A stretch of DNA of 64,000 bases from Mycogone perniciosa (lineage: Eukaryota; Ascomycota; Sordariomycetes; Hypocreales; Hypocreaceae). A program made the translations under genes and the position numbers. The stretch is from NCBI GenBank assembly GCA_025331125.1, contig JAOALB010000066.1, positions 1-64,000 of the forward strand, read 5' to 3'. Shown piece after piece: positions 1 through 12,800 of the stretch. Every line of letters starts with the position of its first letter. Position 1 is the first letter of the stretch. Under the pieces are notes generated by a model. That model made no database searches. It was not told the DNA's origin and worked only from the letters and a program-made list of their open reading frames with translations.

Positions 1-77
<77 letters not shown>
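1..77. repeat. (ATA)n trinucleotide microsatellite
   Basis: An uninterrupted run of about 25 ATA units begins at the window edge, so its true length is unknown. It is a simple sequence repeat in AT-rich DNA and has no coding capacity. Confidence 0.95.
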
Positions 78-1326
78 TAAAACAAAAAGTAAAAAATAAA
101 GTTAAAAGGCAGTTAATATATTCATTTTAACTATTTAAAATTAATTTACTTACTTAACAAGCCTTATTATTTAACTTTCTATTATTATAAATTAATAATA
201 ACTATAGTATTTATATCCTTTTTACCTTTATAATTGAATATTAATATATATTTACAATAAAAAAGCTTTTAATTAAGTAATAACGGCTTTAAAAGTGCAG
301 CCAGATAGTTATAATACTATAGATAAACTAGGATAGCAGTTAATAAAGTATTAGGAATAGCTTTATTAACTGGGGGGTATATTAAATTAAATAAACTAAA
401 GGCTTACTGCTTATTAGCGCTTATTAACGCTAAAGAGCTTTTATTTGTTTATATGGTAGATATAAGCTAATATATATATTATATAAGCGATATATTAGAC
501 TATATAGGCGCTTATAATATATATATTCTACCTTTTCCTTTATATTAGCTATATATATATATAGCGAGGCTATTAGAGTATATACTATAATAGAATTAAA
601 CTTTATTCCTATTCTCTCTATACTTTATATAGTTATACTGCGCTCTATTACAACTATTAATATAAAGGATATATTTATAAAAGGTATTTAAGTATTTAAT
701 ATTAATTATAATATTATATAGTATAATAAAATCTTAATTTATATACTGTTACTTTCAAAAGTAATTAAAAATAATATAAAGAAACCATCCAAGTTTTAGT
801 ATTTAGAGCTATAAAGTTGAATTATAATTATTATTATAAGCTTTTAAAAGAATATAAATCAAAAAACCATTATAAAAATAATTAATAAACTTTACCTTTT
901 TATCAAAGTCCTGCTTTATAGGTTTGATTTTTACTTTCATATTTTTAAATTAAATATAAGCTAAAGAGTTAAGCTAAAGCATGTTTTTTACTATAAAGAT
1001 ATAGGCTTTTAGGCTTAAAGCTTTACTATAATTAAAGATTCATAAATCTTTTATAAAATAGAAGGCTTTTTATAATATTGCAATTAAGCTATTAGTAACT
1101 TTATAATTTGTTTAAGTAAAGTTAAAGGCTAAAGGTAATAGCGCAGTTATTATAGGAAGGCATAAACTATTATAGTATATAAAACAGGAGGTTAAAGTAA
1201 TATGTTTATTATACCTTAAATAAGGTAAAAGGCTATAAAGATATAGTTTAAAGGTATTGGATAGGTTGTTATATAAGGAGATATATAATACTAATAAGTT
1301 ATTAAAGGGCAGGCTTAGTACTATTA
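78..1326 (-). mobile_element. Family 2 Ty3/Gypsy fragment: 5' LTR and start of the internal region, RIP-mutated
   Basis: From about 640 to 1326 this stretch follows, base for base apart from C-to-T and G-to-A changes, the right end of the complete family 2 element at about 19910-20817. It therefore represents the 5' end of a second minus-strand copy whose body runs out of the window to the left. The LTR part is 1168-1326. Positions 78-640 are AT-rich; I infer that they belong to the same element but could not align them with certainty. No open reading frame survives. The element abuts copy A of family 1 at about 1327, which lacks its 5' end, so this copy probably inserted into copy A. Confidence 0.7.
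1168..1326 (-). repeat. LTR of family 2 (5' LTR, heavily mutated)
   Basis: This ~159 bp block matches the 162 bp LTRs at 14215-14376 and 20656-20817. It starts TATTATAG (ancestral TGTTACAG) and contains the shared AGGGCAGG core near the right end. The right end is too mutated to fix to the base. Confidence 0.65.
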
Positions 1327-4300
1327 AAACTTAAAGGTATTTCTTAAAAAGATAAAGTAAATAAGTATTTATTATATTTAAATAGGTTAATAAAATAAAT
1401 CCAACAGTTTATTTATATGAAGCTATATAAGAATATCAATATTTTAATTTAATAAATAATTAATGTAATAAACTATTAATATATAATACTATCCCTTTAA
1501 AATTAAAAAGTATACTATTAATGTAAAATAGTTTTAGAAGCATTATAAATATATATTACCTTTATTTAATTGAAGAAACTACTATAAATATAATATAATA
1601 TAAAGTATATTTATATTAATATAAATAGCCTTATATATAAAGTAAAGTTAATAATAAAATAACTTTTTAAATAATATTAATTACTTTAACTATATACATA
1701 AAACTTATATATATTTATAAAGAAAACACTATATTATAAATACCTTTAACTATGAGAAATATTATATTATAGTTTTATAAATTATATTATATATAAGTAT
1801 ATTTTTTAATTTTCAAAACAACTAAACTATCATCTATTTTGAATAAAGGCTTTAATTTATTTTATAAAATAAATATAAAATAATAATACGTTTAAAATAT
1901 AAATTATAACTATATGGTATTTAAAGCTTAAAGAATCTATTATTAAATAAAATATTTAAACTTTAAATGAATATTATTAAATATAAAAACTTAAAAGATA
2001 CAACGTTAAAGGTATTATATTAACTATTAAAGAAACGTAATAAAATAATATTATTATAGTAATAAAAGGTTTAATATATTTAGTAATACTACTAAAAATA
2101 TAATAACTTAAAGTGTATTATATATAAATAAGATAATTTATAAAGTTAATATATATAATAAACTCAAAATGCTTTATATAGGTTATTAAATTATATATGA
2201 TACTAAAAGAATAAATATATATTATACTTTCACCTACAAATAATAGTTTAAGAATATTTGCTATATATATTAATAAATAGTGAAGTAATAAATAGTTCTA
2301 TTATACCTATAACTATAAATCATTTAAAATTGCTTTAAAGGAAAAGGAAACTATATTAGCTTTATTGAATCAAAGGAAAAGTCTTTATATATATTAATTT
2401 ATAAATTAAATAAAAGTTTTATTATTTTAAAGTTAAGGTTATTAAGTTTCAAAGGATATTCCTTTATAATATAGCAGATATTTATAAATGAAATATTATT
2501 CTCAATTAAATTATATTAACGTTACTATTAATAGAAACAGGCCAGCTTTATTAATATAATAATAAAGCTTTTTTAATAATGGAAACTATTAAAAAAGCTT
2601 TAATTATAAAGTAAAGTTTTTATATAGAACCTTTAAATAAATAAAAAAGAAACTATAAGACTTACCTTTAATTGAATTATAAAACGAATTAGCTTAAATA
2701 TATAATGTAAAGAAAGTAAAGTAAAAATAAAATAATTTGAAAGATAAATACTTTTTTAGAATAAGTATTTAATAATAGTTATAAAGTATTTAAAATGAAA
2801 AGGTTTAAGAGAAAAGTATTATTAATATAGTTATAAAGTATATTAAATGAGTATTATAAATTTATAGTAAATTATTTGAAGGTATATGAAATATAAAACA
2901 ATTAGAATATAATTAATAAAAGTATATGCTTGAATCTAAAAATAATATAAATATAATTTAATATAAGATTTATAATTTAAATAAAAGGAAACTTAAACGT
3001 TTATATAGCTATTTAAATAATATATTAATTAAAAGGTATATTTAACTTTTTTTATTAAAGGTTAACTATTTTATTATATATTACAGAATAAGTAAACTAT
3101 AATAAATTGTATATTATTAATAATTTAATGAAAGTATTATTAAAAATAAGGATTTATTATAATTAATTATAATATTAAACTTTAAAAGTATTTTAAATAT
3201 TATAAAATATTGCGTAATTTCTAGAAGTAAGGAAATAGAAATTATAAATATAAAACGTTAGTTATTAAAAATATATTGTTACCTTTAAAGAAATTTATAT
3301 AAATTTCTTAAACGTATAAGCTATATAAATAATTACATAAATAGAAATAATAAACTATAGTTTGTTATTCGTTACTTTAAAGTATTATATAATATAAAAT
3401 AGAAATATTTTATATATAATAAAAAGCTTATTATTATTATCTTTATATTAAGAAAGTGATATATTTATTTATTAATAAAAGTGTATAAAATCTAAATATA
3501 TATTAATTATAAAAAAGGTATTAATGTTATAATAATTAAATAAGTTTTGAGAGGGTAAAGCTATTTTATAAAGTCTTTAATAAGTAAATTATATTTGAAT
3601 ATAGTTAGAAAGTTATATTATTTAAAATAATAATAGATCCTTAAAAATATAAACTTTAAGAAAAAAGGAATTAAATCATAATAAAACAATTAGAATTTCA
3701 AAAAACTATTAAAGAGAAAATTATATAAGTTTCTTAACATAGATTATATAAATTAAAAGTATTTATAAAGTTTATAAATAAATATAAGAGTAATTGAAAT
3801 TATAAGGCTTTTAATAAATAATATAAGATATTATTTTTTGCGATATAATTTTTAAAGTAGTTAAACCTTTAAAATATAAACTATATAGTAAAGTTTAATA
3901 TTTATTTACATTAAAATAACTTTAAAGGTTAATTTTATTAAACTTGATTATTAAATTACCATTATTTATTAAATTAGAATTAAAGATTAAATATAATAAT
4001 ATTCTTTAAACTAGAAATTAATTTAATACTTTTCTTTATGTTTATTTAAAAAGGTAATAAATCTAAAACAATTAATTTATATATATTTATGATTTATTAC
4101 AGTAAATCATATAATTCTAATAAATCTATCTTCAACTAAACATTTATATTTTGATTCAAAGTTTTATAGATATTAATCCATTTATTGAATATAAATAATA
4201 AGTTTAATATTATATATTATTTATAAATAAATAAATAAACAATATGTATTTAATAATTAAAGTTTATTAAAAAAGAGTGTAAATATTAATAAAATAAAGA

Positions 4301-5955
4301 TTGAGAATTAAAGGTATAAAGTAATAATACAAAGGAAATATTTATATATATTTATTTTATAATATATATATATATATCTTAAGAAATATATATTAACGCT
4401 ATTAAGCTTAAAAAAGGAAATATAGTTTATTTATATTATTATCTATTAAAGGAAAAAACTATAAATATTAAAATTATATTATTACTTAATACACTAAATT
4501 TTGAAAAACCTTAAATTCTATTTTATTAACAGATTTAATTTTCAAGTTATCTATAAATTTATACTATTAAATAATACTTACATTTATTGAATATTTCATA
4601 TTTTATTATTAAGAAAAGTATTCTAAAATAAACTGAAAAGTAAATTAATTATAAATTTAATTAAAGTTTTATTAATTAAAAGAAAATATAAAATTAAAGA
4701 AATTAAACTTATAAAAATAACGAATAATAAATCTTGATAATTAATAAAATTAAAAAACTATAACAAGATATAACTTTTAAAAACTTAAAAGATATATTTA
4801 ATACTTTTAAATAACCTTATAGTAATTTTAATAAAGTCTAAGCCTTTTTATAAAAGGTTTCATTAATTACTTAAAGTAAAAGATTAATAATTTAAAAGCT
4901 TTAAATTATTAGAAAGACTTTTAATTTTCATTACTTTGAATTCTCTAGTTTATTTAAAGACTTTATTATATATTTCAATTATCCTTTTACTCTTAATTTA
5001 CAGCTATTATCTTTAATAATACACATACTTTAAACAATTTAAGCTTTCTTTATTTTTATTTAAACTTTATAAAAGGCTTTATAATAAAGTAATAATAAGG
5101 TTTTTATTAATCTCTTTAAGACAATTAAAATATTATAATTTAAAAATAATCTTTAATATTAGAAAATAGTTTTAATTATAATATTAAAAGAAAGGACTTT
5201 AAAGGAATTAATAAAAGCTTAAGATAACGTTTATATTACTATATAAATAATTTATATAAATATATATATTATATTTCAAAAGCCTATTATTTATATAGTA
5301 TATTAAATTATAAAAGAAATAATAAAACTGAAATCTAAAACTATAAAAGAAATACTAAAATTAAATTATAAAATAAAAACTATTTATATAAATTAAATTT
5401 ATAAATTTATAATAATAGAAACTTAATTTAATATATATAAAGTATATATTATAGAATATAAAAAAAAGGATACTAAATTTAAAAAAATGGAAAAATATTA
5501 AATAGATTTTAAAGATAAAATTAATAAAAAAAGAATATTATATTTTAATTTAACTATATTCAAAACTAAGTTTCAAAGATATAAAAGTATATTAATTATA
5601 TTAATTATATTAATTAACTATTAAAAAGTCATTACTATACTAAAAGTAATTATTTAAACATTTACTATATAAAAACATATAATTATTTATTTAATTACTA
5701 TACTATTATAGCAATTACAGTAATATATACTCAAATATTAATAATTATATATATATTTCCTCTTTATATCTATAACTAGCTTATTACTTATTTAGTATAG
5801 TTATTTAAACAGTTATTAATAATTGCATTTACTAAAACCGCTTATTCTATAGAATTATAACTATATTACCCTGCTTAGTATTTATCACTTACCTTTCTGT
5901 CAACATAAACCCATAAGCCTCGGTTTATCCCTCAAGAATCAACCCGGATTGTTAC
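1327..5955 (+). mobile_element. Family 1 Ty3/Gypsy chromovirus, copy A (5'-truncated, RT core deleted)
   Basis: The sequence is collinear with copy C (about 39000-44912) and partly with copy B; for example 2521-2690 matches 30561-30720 and 40655-40800. Pol-derived segments, a chromodomain-like stretch near 4680-4800 and a 3' LTR can be followed. Against copy C there is a deletion at about 3180-3200 that removes the reverse transcriptase core including the YLDD box. Gag and the 5' LTR are missing because the copy starts abruptly next to a family 2 LTR. All frames are full of stops. It is a dead retrotransposon remnant. Confidence 0.75.
5535..5955 (+). repeat. 3' LTR of family 1 copy A
   Basis: This ~420 bp repeat follows a purine-rich stretch that probably is the mutated polypurine tract. 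Its last 200 bases match the LTR ends at 31837-31993 plus 37561-37621 and at 44700-44912. The final ~75 bases (from about 5885) are less mutated than the rest and end in GATTGTTAC, the same end as in copy C. The LTR end is the boundary between the AT-rich repeat compartment and the first gene island. Confidence 0.75.
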
Positions 5956-6083
5956 GCTCTAGGCCTGCGAAACGACGTAGTATCACGAACACCCTACAGG
6001 GTCGCTAATCGGCCTGATGGCGTTTGACCATCCCCACTTAGCACGAATCAAGCAGTGAGTCCAAGATCCTGTATTGGTAATAA
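5956..6083. other. 3' flank of the substrate-binding-like gene
   Basis: These 128 bases of normal composition separate the end of the family 1 LTR from the stop codon of the minus-strand gene. They probably hold that gene's 3' untranslated region. No clear polyadenylation signal or other motif was recognised. Confidence 0.5.
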
Positions 6084-7340
6084 CTATACAACTACTGGGT
6101 CAGGTCCTACAGCTAGACCAATATACGTCTCCATTTGCATACGCCACCACTCAACATCTTCACGTCGGCTCATAAATGCCACATACCCGTTCGGCTCAGT
6201 ATTGTTGGCCGCAAAGACGTTATTCGAACCAGTCAGGGAGGTGCGGATTGAGGGGCCACCGGACTTGGTCAGGTTGGACTGCCAGGCGTCGCTGAGCAGG
6301 AAAGACAAAAACAGCTTAGCAGACTCGGGGCGGTGGGTGGAGGAAAAGATAGCGGCTTGTTGGGCCCAGGTCATGAATTGGTCGGGAGAATCGGGCTTCT
6401 TAACCTGTAAAAAGGACGTTGAGGGTGTGAATCCCCCTAGACCGGTGAATGTGAGGACTCGGTCAGCTTTGGGGCCTGATTTGTTGTTGTGCCCGTTGAT
6501 GATGGTCCCCGTGGAAGCTGCAGCGCCGCGCACCCATTTGACGTCTTGTTTGAGTAAAGAGTCAAGCCACTGGAAGCCGTGGCGGCGGATGATAAGGGAG
6601 AATAGATAGAGGACGCCGTCATCGTCATTGGGGTAGGTGAGGACAATCTTGGATTTGAAGTGGGGGAGGAGGATGTCGGTGTATGAGCGAGGGGTGAGGG
6701 AGGGGGGAAGGCGTGTGGAGTCGTAGTAGAAGGGGCTGAATTGGTCTATTGAGAGATTAGTTAAGTTCAGAAGTTAATGAGTGGGGAGGGGCTGAAGTAC
6801 TGTAGTTGACTAGGATGTAGGCCCCGTCGATGTCCTTGATGCCGAGATTAATGTCGTCGAAATTCCTGGGCTTGTAGTGCAGGAGACGCTGCTGCTTATC
6901 CCAACGAGAGAAGTCGTGAACGGTTTGCAAGAGAGCGACGTCGATAAATGACTTGCCCTCAATGTACGAGCGGTCGATGCGCGAGTCGGCGTACTTGGAG
7001 AGCTTGGCAGTGATGTTGATAGGGATGTCGGGGAATTGGGCGTGGAAGGCGGAGAGCATTGGCTGGGTGGCTGCTTGGGCTGTGATTTACAATTAGAACC
7101 CAGTGGTGATGAGAGTTAGGGAGTATAGAGCGTATGGTTGTGACTCTCGTCAGGGTTGAAATCCATGGTAGGAGAGGAGAGGACGTACAGCTGCCTCCAA
7201 AGTAGACTTGCAGGGTGCCGGACTCACGCTTAGCAGCGGCGTGGATCTCGAAGAGGGAACGGGTGTCGATTTCGCTGGGGGAGTCATGGCTGAGGGAGGA
7301 GGGACAGGAGGAGGGGGAGGTGCTTCATGATGGCGAGCAT
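6084..7340 (-). CDS. Putative secreted ABC-type (Fe3+-like) substrate-binding protein, frame shifted at the start; possible pseudogene
   Basis: The minus strand encodes a three-exon gene. Exon 1 is 7340 or 7328 to 7189, exon 2 is 7079-6801 and exon 3 is 6745-6084 with a TAG stop. Intron 1 (7188-7080, GTACGT...CACAG) and intron 2 (6800-6746, GTACTT...AATAG, with a TTAACT branch-like site) keep the frame through exons 1b-3. The product of ~359 residues resembles fungal relatives of bacterial periplasmic binding proteins of the iron(III) ABC type. Recognisable stretches are QVYFGG near the N-terminus, FPDIPINIT and SRIDRSY in exon 2, and YPNDDDGVLYLFSLI, FTGLGGF and EWWRMQMET in exon 3. Upstream, MKHLPLLLSLLP looks like a signal peptide, but it lies in a different frame from the rest of exon 1, one base in excess. 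That means an inactivating indel, a sequence error or an unrecognised upstream exon. Ligand and role are unknown; no ABC permease or ATPase lies nearby. Confidence 0.62.
6746..6800 (-). other. Intron 2 of the substrate-binding-like gene
   Basis: This 55-base intron has donor GTACTT and acceptor AATAG. Removing it joins residues GAYILVNY to NQFSPFYYDSTR in phase 1 and gives the spacing remembered for this family; unspliced, the frame reaches a stop inside the intron. Confidence 0.6.
7080..7188 (-). other. Intron 1 of the substrate-binding-like gene
   Basis: This 109-base intron has the donor GTACGT and acceptor CACAG, with CTAAC and CTAAT branch-like motifs. Splicing joins YFGGS to SQAATQPMLSAF in phase 1, and the downstream exon then reads through without stops. 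Confidence 0.6.
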
Positions 7341-8760
7341 TACGGGCGTTGAATCGAGAGATGGATGAGGTGGTGGACTAATCTGATACCAAGGTACATT
7401 CGGTTAGGCTAACATTAGTTTTATAATCGCTGGCATCTCGTCGATTGCGCAATCATCGTTGATGAGTTGTTTAATGCCTATTTGTAAGCTATTACCTTGC
7501 ACAGACCACAATTCTTTCTTACGCAGACCTTTGTAAACATGGTGTCGACGATGGTTGTCGATAAGTTGAGTTTAGTGCGAGCAAGTAAGTGGGTATTGGG
7601 CAACAGCCCGTTTAGCAAGTTGAGTATTAGTACTGGCAAGGTGGAAAAAGTGGAATGACGGGCTTGTAGAATAAGGTTAGATTTTCTCCACTGGATAAGC
7701 AATCACGCCAGATACAGTAGTTGGACTTTTCGATAGTAATAATGATTGGGCCTTATAGACATGGATACAGAGAGATGACGGGCCAATCAGAATAAAGAAC
7801 GGATCAAAGAGTAGTATCAGAGTAAGAAAATAATACAGGTATAAGACTTGTGTTCAGTCTTCTTCATTACCCTATGACTGCTGAAGGCATTGGTGGAGAT
7901 CTAGACCCTTACTGGTTCCTTTAGACAGGCCTAGCTATTTAAAGTTAATTATTTCCAGGAACCTTGTTATTTGTTATTATCCATGCTTATAAATACTACT
8001 TACTCGTGTTATTATGAAGGTACAGCTATGGTCTAGGACAAGTTGCTCCTGAGACTGTTTCGATATCGGAAAGGCATATGACAGCGTTGAAATCAATAGA
8101 ATAATTATATACTAATCAAATTAGGCAGTATAATACATATAGACGTAAAAAATGATGAACCTATACCTTTATAGATGTACTTACTTCCTACAGGATGGCT
8201 TACACTTCCAAACTCCTAATAAATAATCAGATGCGCTAGCCAATTTCTCTATAAAGGATTTGCTGAAAACAAGGGTTCACTTATTGGGCTAGGTACAAAG
8301 ATTTATGTTGGGTATCGCGATGCGCATGCCAGGTACCTAGGCGTAGGCACTGAAATGTTAAACAAGTTGATTCACATCGCAATGATAGGGTGCATTTCAT
8401 ACTCTGTTATGTCACTTGGATACCTCAAAGTCGCGGGAAAGTATAATAGGGTTATTGGGGAAAGGAAAAAATTAATATCGTTACTCCGCTGCTCACTACT
8501 CGCTATTTCACAGCTTAGGTGCCGCTAGGATACTCCTAGACTCTCTCACTATCTTCTGTATTGCCTTAGTATTTGACAGATATCCAATTGCCTTATTATT
8601 GATGTGGGAAGTGTTATAGACTGAGGCCACACAGAATAGAGTAAGAGAGTCTGGGGGGTGTGTAAAGGGAGGAAAGCTAGAGAACAGCAAGTAGGTAGCA
8701 AAAATATGACTATATTGATTTCAGACCTTGTTTTCGGGCAAGGGTAAGACAGGTCTATAT
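7341..8760. other. Normal-composition sequence without a recognisable gene
   Basis: This is the remainder of the first island, upstream of the minus-strand gene, and must contain its promoter. Base composition is mixed and not RIP-like. The longest open frames (for example minus strand 7478-7702 and 8508-8690) are short and resemble nothing I know, so I do not call genes. A decayed gene or a fungal-specific small gene with introns cannot be excluded. AT-rich repeat DNA resumes at about 8760. Confidence 0.5.
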
Positions 8761-9362
8761 CCCAATCAAATAAAGCAAATTTGGACCCTATATTTAACTA
8801 TTTAATTGAATTTTAATATTATAGCCAAACATTCAACTGGATTGAAGATAATTTAATATATTTAATTAAATAACACTATTTTTAATTTATTAATCCCTTT
8901 ATATTTTGATTTTCTTAATATTTATATTAATTTAATTATTTTACTTTTCCTTTAAAATAATGAAATTCCTTGATAGTGCGATTTATATATTTTCTTCATT
9001 TACTTTTTAACTATAAAGCTTTTTTAAAATAAATACTACTATTATATTATAAAAAGTATAAAATGTTGAAGGCTGTTTAAAAAACAGTAAATGAAAATAT
9101 ATTAAAGTTTAATTATATTATTCAAGCTAATAAAATAAACTATAAATATTATATTATAGTTAATGTTATAATATTTCCCCTTTTTTATTTTCTTTATTTA
9201 ACTATAAATACCTATATTATTTATATAAGCTAAATCCTTAAATAATTTATTTTAATATTCTTAATAAAAAATAAAATTAAATAAATTATATACTTTAAAG
9301 ATATTAAAAGTCTATAATCTAATTATAAGGTTTGATATAAAATAACTTTTAATTTATAGTTA

Positions 9363-9440
9363 TTATATAGTATATAAGGTTATTTATTTATATATAAAGT
9401 ATAGACCTTTACTTTTATAGGATTTATATTTTGATAGTTA
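9363..9440 (+). repeat. Direct repeat R, copy 1
   Basis: A ~75 bp block with the core TTTACTTTTATAGGATTTAT recurs at 9823-9897 and 13701-13772. This copy is AT-converted relative to the third. Confidence 0.65.
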
Positions 9441-9586
9441 GAGCCTAGTATTATTTCGCGCTACATTATTTAACATAGCTCTAGGTTATAGGTGTAATTG
9501 TACTTTAAAGAAATTAAAATATATTAAAGTTCCCTTTAAAGGGGAATAAGTAAATATATTTAGAAAAAGTCTTAGTTTAATTACAT

Positions 9587-9740
9587 TTAGGCACTGCGGC
9601 TATATGTAACGAACCGTTATACCGTTACGCCAACAGGCAAAAGAATAGGCTAATAATCGCATTTATAGCAATTATCATAACGGTACCAACTGTACATAAG
9701 GGAAACGTGCTCGGAACGTGACACTATAGTTAAGGTTAGC
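9587..9740. other. Short CpG-containing patch with inverted repeats
   Basis: About 150 bases stand out from the surrounding AT desert by retaining CpG dinucleotides. Inside lie GTAACG at 9606-9611 facing CGTTAC at 9623-9628, and ACCGTTAT at 9613-9620 facing ATAACGGT at 9677-9684. No reading frame is evident. It may be the tip of a small transposon or a unique remnant that escaped RIP. Confidence 0.4.
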
Positions 9741-9822
9741 AGAAAAGTTCTCTATGCCTTGCATTTTATATAGGATTACAAGGAATATAGGCGCTTTATG
9801 TATACTATTACACTTAAAGGGT

Positions 9823-9897
9823 ATATTATATAAGATATAAAGCTATTTATTTATATATAAAGTATAAAGCTTTACTTTTATAGGATTTATAGTTTAA
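9823..9897 (+). repeat. Direct repeat R, copy 2
   Basis: Second copy of the ~75 bp block seen at 9363-9440, same orientation and about 460 bases downstream, with the shared AGCTTTACTTTTATAGGAT-like core. The spacing would suit LTR ends, but boundaries are not clear. Confidence 0.65.
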
Positions 9898-12800
9898 TAA
9901 TAGTTTATGAGCTTTGGTTTTTTAATTATAATATAATAATATAATATTTTTCTTTTATAAAATAATAAAACTTATTATTATTATAATAATTTACAAATAC
10001 TTTAAGCTTTAAGTTTTATTATATTTTATTTATATTATATTTTCTTTTTAATCTTTTAGTTTAAATATTCTTTAATTAAGTTTTATTAATTACTTTTTAG
10101 TTAATGTATAGGGAAGTAATTATTTAATATGATAAAGGGAAAATATATAAAACTATGAAACTATTTATATTTTCTAATAAACTAATAATATAAACTTATA
10201 TATATAACTTTAGAATAATATAAACTTTTATTTATTTATTATTTAATTATTTTTATAAAGATTAAGAAAAGTTTAAAAAGATAATATTTTATTTATATTA
10301 ATTTCTTGAATTAAAATTTTAAATTCAAAGAAATTAATAGTTTAATATTGCTTTTTATTACTTTCATTATTTTTTAAAAACCTTTAATATAACGTATATA
10401 TTATTATGTGATAAAATATTATTAAATATATTATAAATGGTAAATATATTATAATATTATAATTACAATTAAATGTAATGAAATATTATTTAATATTTAA
10501 TTAAAAGTATTTATTTTAAAGATTATTTATTTAATATAGTTAAAAACATTAAAAGCTTAATTAATTAGAAAATATATTTTATAAAATTAAAAACCTTTTA
10601 TTATTTTCCTTTTTAAATATATAGTTAATATTTCTTTAAAGGTATATTTAAAAGTATAATTATATTTAATTATAGTTAAATAAAAGTTTGAAAGCTTATA
10701 AAATTATATATATTTTATAAACCCTTTAATCTTATAGATTATAATTAATTCAAAATAGCTTTAACTTTTATATAGCTTTTTTAAATTTCTTTAAAATTAT
10801 AGCTAAGTTAAAAGATTTTATTTTTATTATTGTACACTTATATTTAATATAGTTAATTCAAGAGCCTATAGGTTAAACACAATTCATTATTATATAAACA
10901 TCTTCTTAATATTTGTTTTTCTTTTTAATCCTATAGTTAAAAACAAAGTAATAAAGAATGTTAATAATTTATAAATCAATCTATTTATTTGGTGAGTATT
11001 AAATTATTTATGTTTTATTTATTATTTTTAAAATAATAATAGTTTATAAAATACAAATAATTATATCTTTTTAAACATAAAAACTATACTTAGTATTTTT
11101 ACTTTAAAATATTATATTAATTATATAAACAAAGTAATACGTTTTGAAACTATTTCAAATGTTTTATCTAAAATTGCTTTATAATATATCTTTTATATAA
11201 ATAGTTATAACGTTTTTAAATAATATTTAAAATTAATATTTATTTTAAAAACTATATATTTTTATTTTATTTTAACTCCTTTATATTATAAAGATTTATT
11301 AAAAGAATTTATTTAAGGCTTTAATAAATAAATAAATAATAAACCTTTTATTATAATAGTTGAATTTATTTATTTTAAACTACTTTCATTATAGAAATAT
11401 ATATTTTATTATAAGCTATAATAACGTTTATAGTTATTATTGCTTATATATTTAATATATTTAAATATTCCTTTGTTTAAAAGTTTAATTTTGTTTTAGA
11501 AAGGAATATATTAAAAGGTATTAATAATTACTTTAATTAAACTTTATTTTATATAAAAATTAATAAAACTTTAAAATATATAATAACCTTATCTATATAT
11601 AGTTTACAATTAACTTTTTATATATTTTCTATTATTAACTTTATTATATTTGATAATTATATAATAATCTTTATTTAATATTAATGTTTATAAAATATAT
11701 ATAAATAAATTATGTTTCTTTAAAAGTAATAACTATAATTATAATAAAATCTAAATATAAAAATTAACGTTCTTACTTAAAATCAAAATTATATTCCTTT
11801 AACAATATAAACTTTAAAATAATAAATATATTATTATAAATATTTATAATTAGAAAGTGTAAACCTTATATTATACGATAACCTATAATATAATCTTTAT
11901 ATATTATTATATAAGGTTATTTATATAATTAAGCTTTAATATATTTTAATTCTAACTTTTTATAAAACTTGAAAGCTTTTTTACTCTTTATAGTATAGTA
12001 ATAATTTATACTTTAACCTGCCTGTTTATACTATAATAGTTTATATTATCCTTTAACTTAACTGCACTGTTATAAAGTATATATTAAATTAATTATCAAT
12101 TTCCTTAAATTTCCCCTTTATTCCTAAACTTATTATAATACCTTTATAGTTTAGCTTTTACCTAAACTAAATCCTATACCTATCAAGAATTAAAAATAAA
12201 TAAAATAAATATAAATACCTTCAAGTTTATCCCGCAGTTTCATTTAAGCTAATAAACTATAATTTTAACTATAAAGCTAATACTTTTCCTTTCAATCTTT
12301 AAAATATTATAAAACTTTAATATTAATAGTAACTTTATATATTTAATAAATATAATTGTTAAAGATAATAACCTTTATTACTAATCTTATTTGTTTACTT
12401 AAATAATAAATAAAAGCTTAATTTAATAAAAAGAGTAAAATTAGACTTTGAAATAGAAGTCTTTAAAGTACATAATTAAAAATTAAAGCTTTAAAGTATA
12501 AATTAAGGTTTAAGTTAAAGCTTTAAATATTGTTTTACAATTAAACTTTAAAACTAATAATTTATTCAACTGCCAATACATTAAAGACTTTAAGTACGTT
12601 AATAGTAAATAAAAGAATATTATTGAATATTAATAGAAATATATAAATTAATATATTTAAATTAATATTACTTTTATAAAGAATAGATTAATCTTTTTTA
12701 TTAAATTTAACAACGCTTTATATATTATAACCTTTTGTTAAAAAGTATATATTTACTATATTAAAGGAACTTTAATATTATTATTAGAAACTTTAATAAC

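Noticed and set aside
6055..6609. 184-codon open frame on the + strand
   Set aside because: It is the antisense of exon 3 of the substrate-binding-like gene, whose minus-strand translation makes clear family sense.
7478..8690. Short minus-strand frames of 60-74 residues in the first island
   Set aside because: No recognisable domain, start context or splice structure; lengths are expected by chance.
12020..12090. Possible inverted match to the family 2 LTR/leader junction (TATAATAGTTTATATTATCC...CTGCACTGTTA)
   Set aside because: Only a ~45-base stretch resembles the family 2 leader and the match does not extend on either side, so I do not call another copy.
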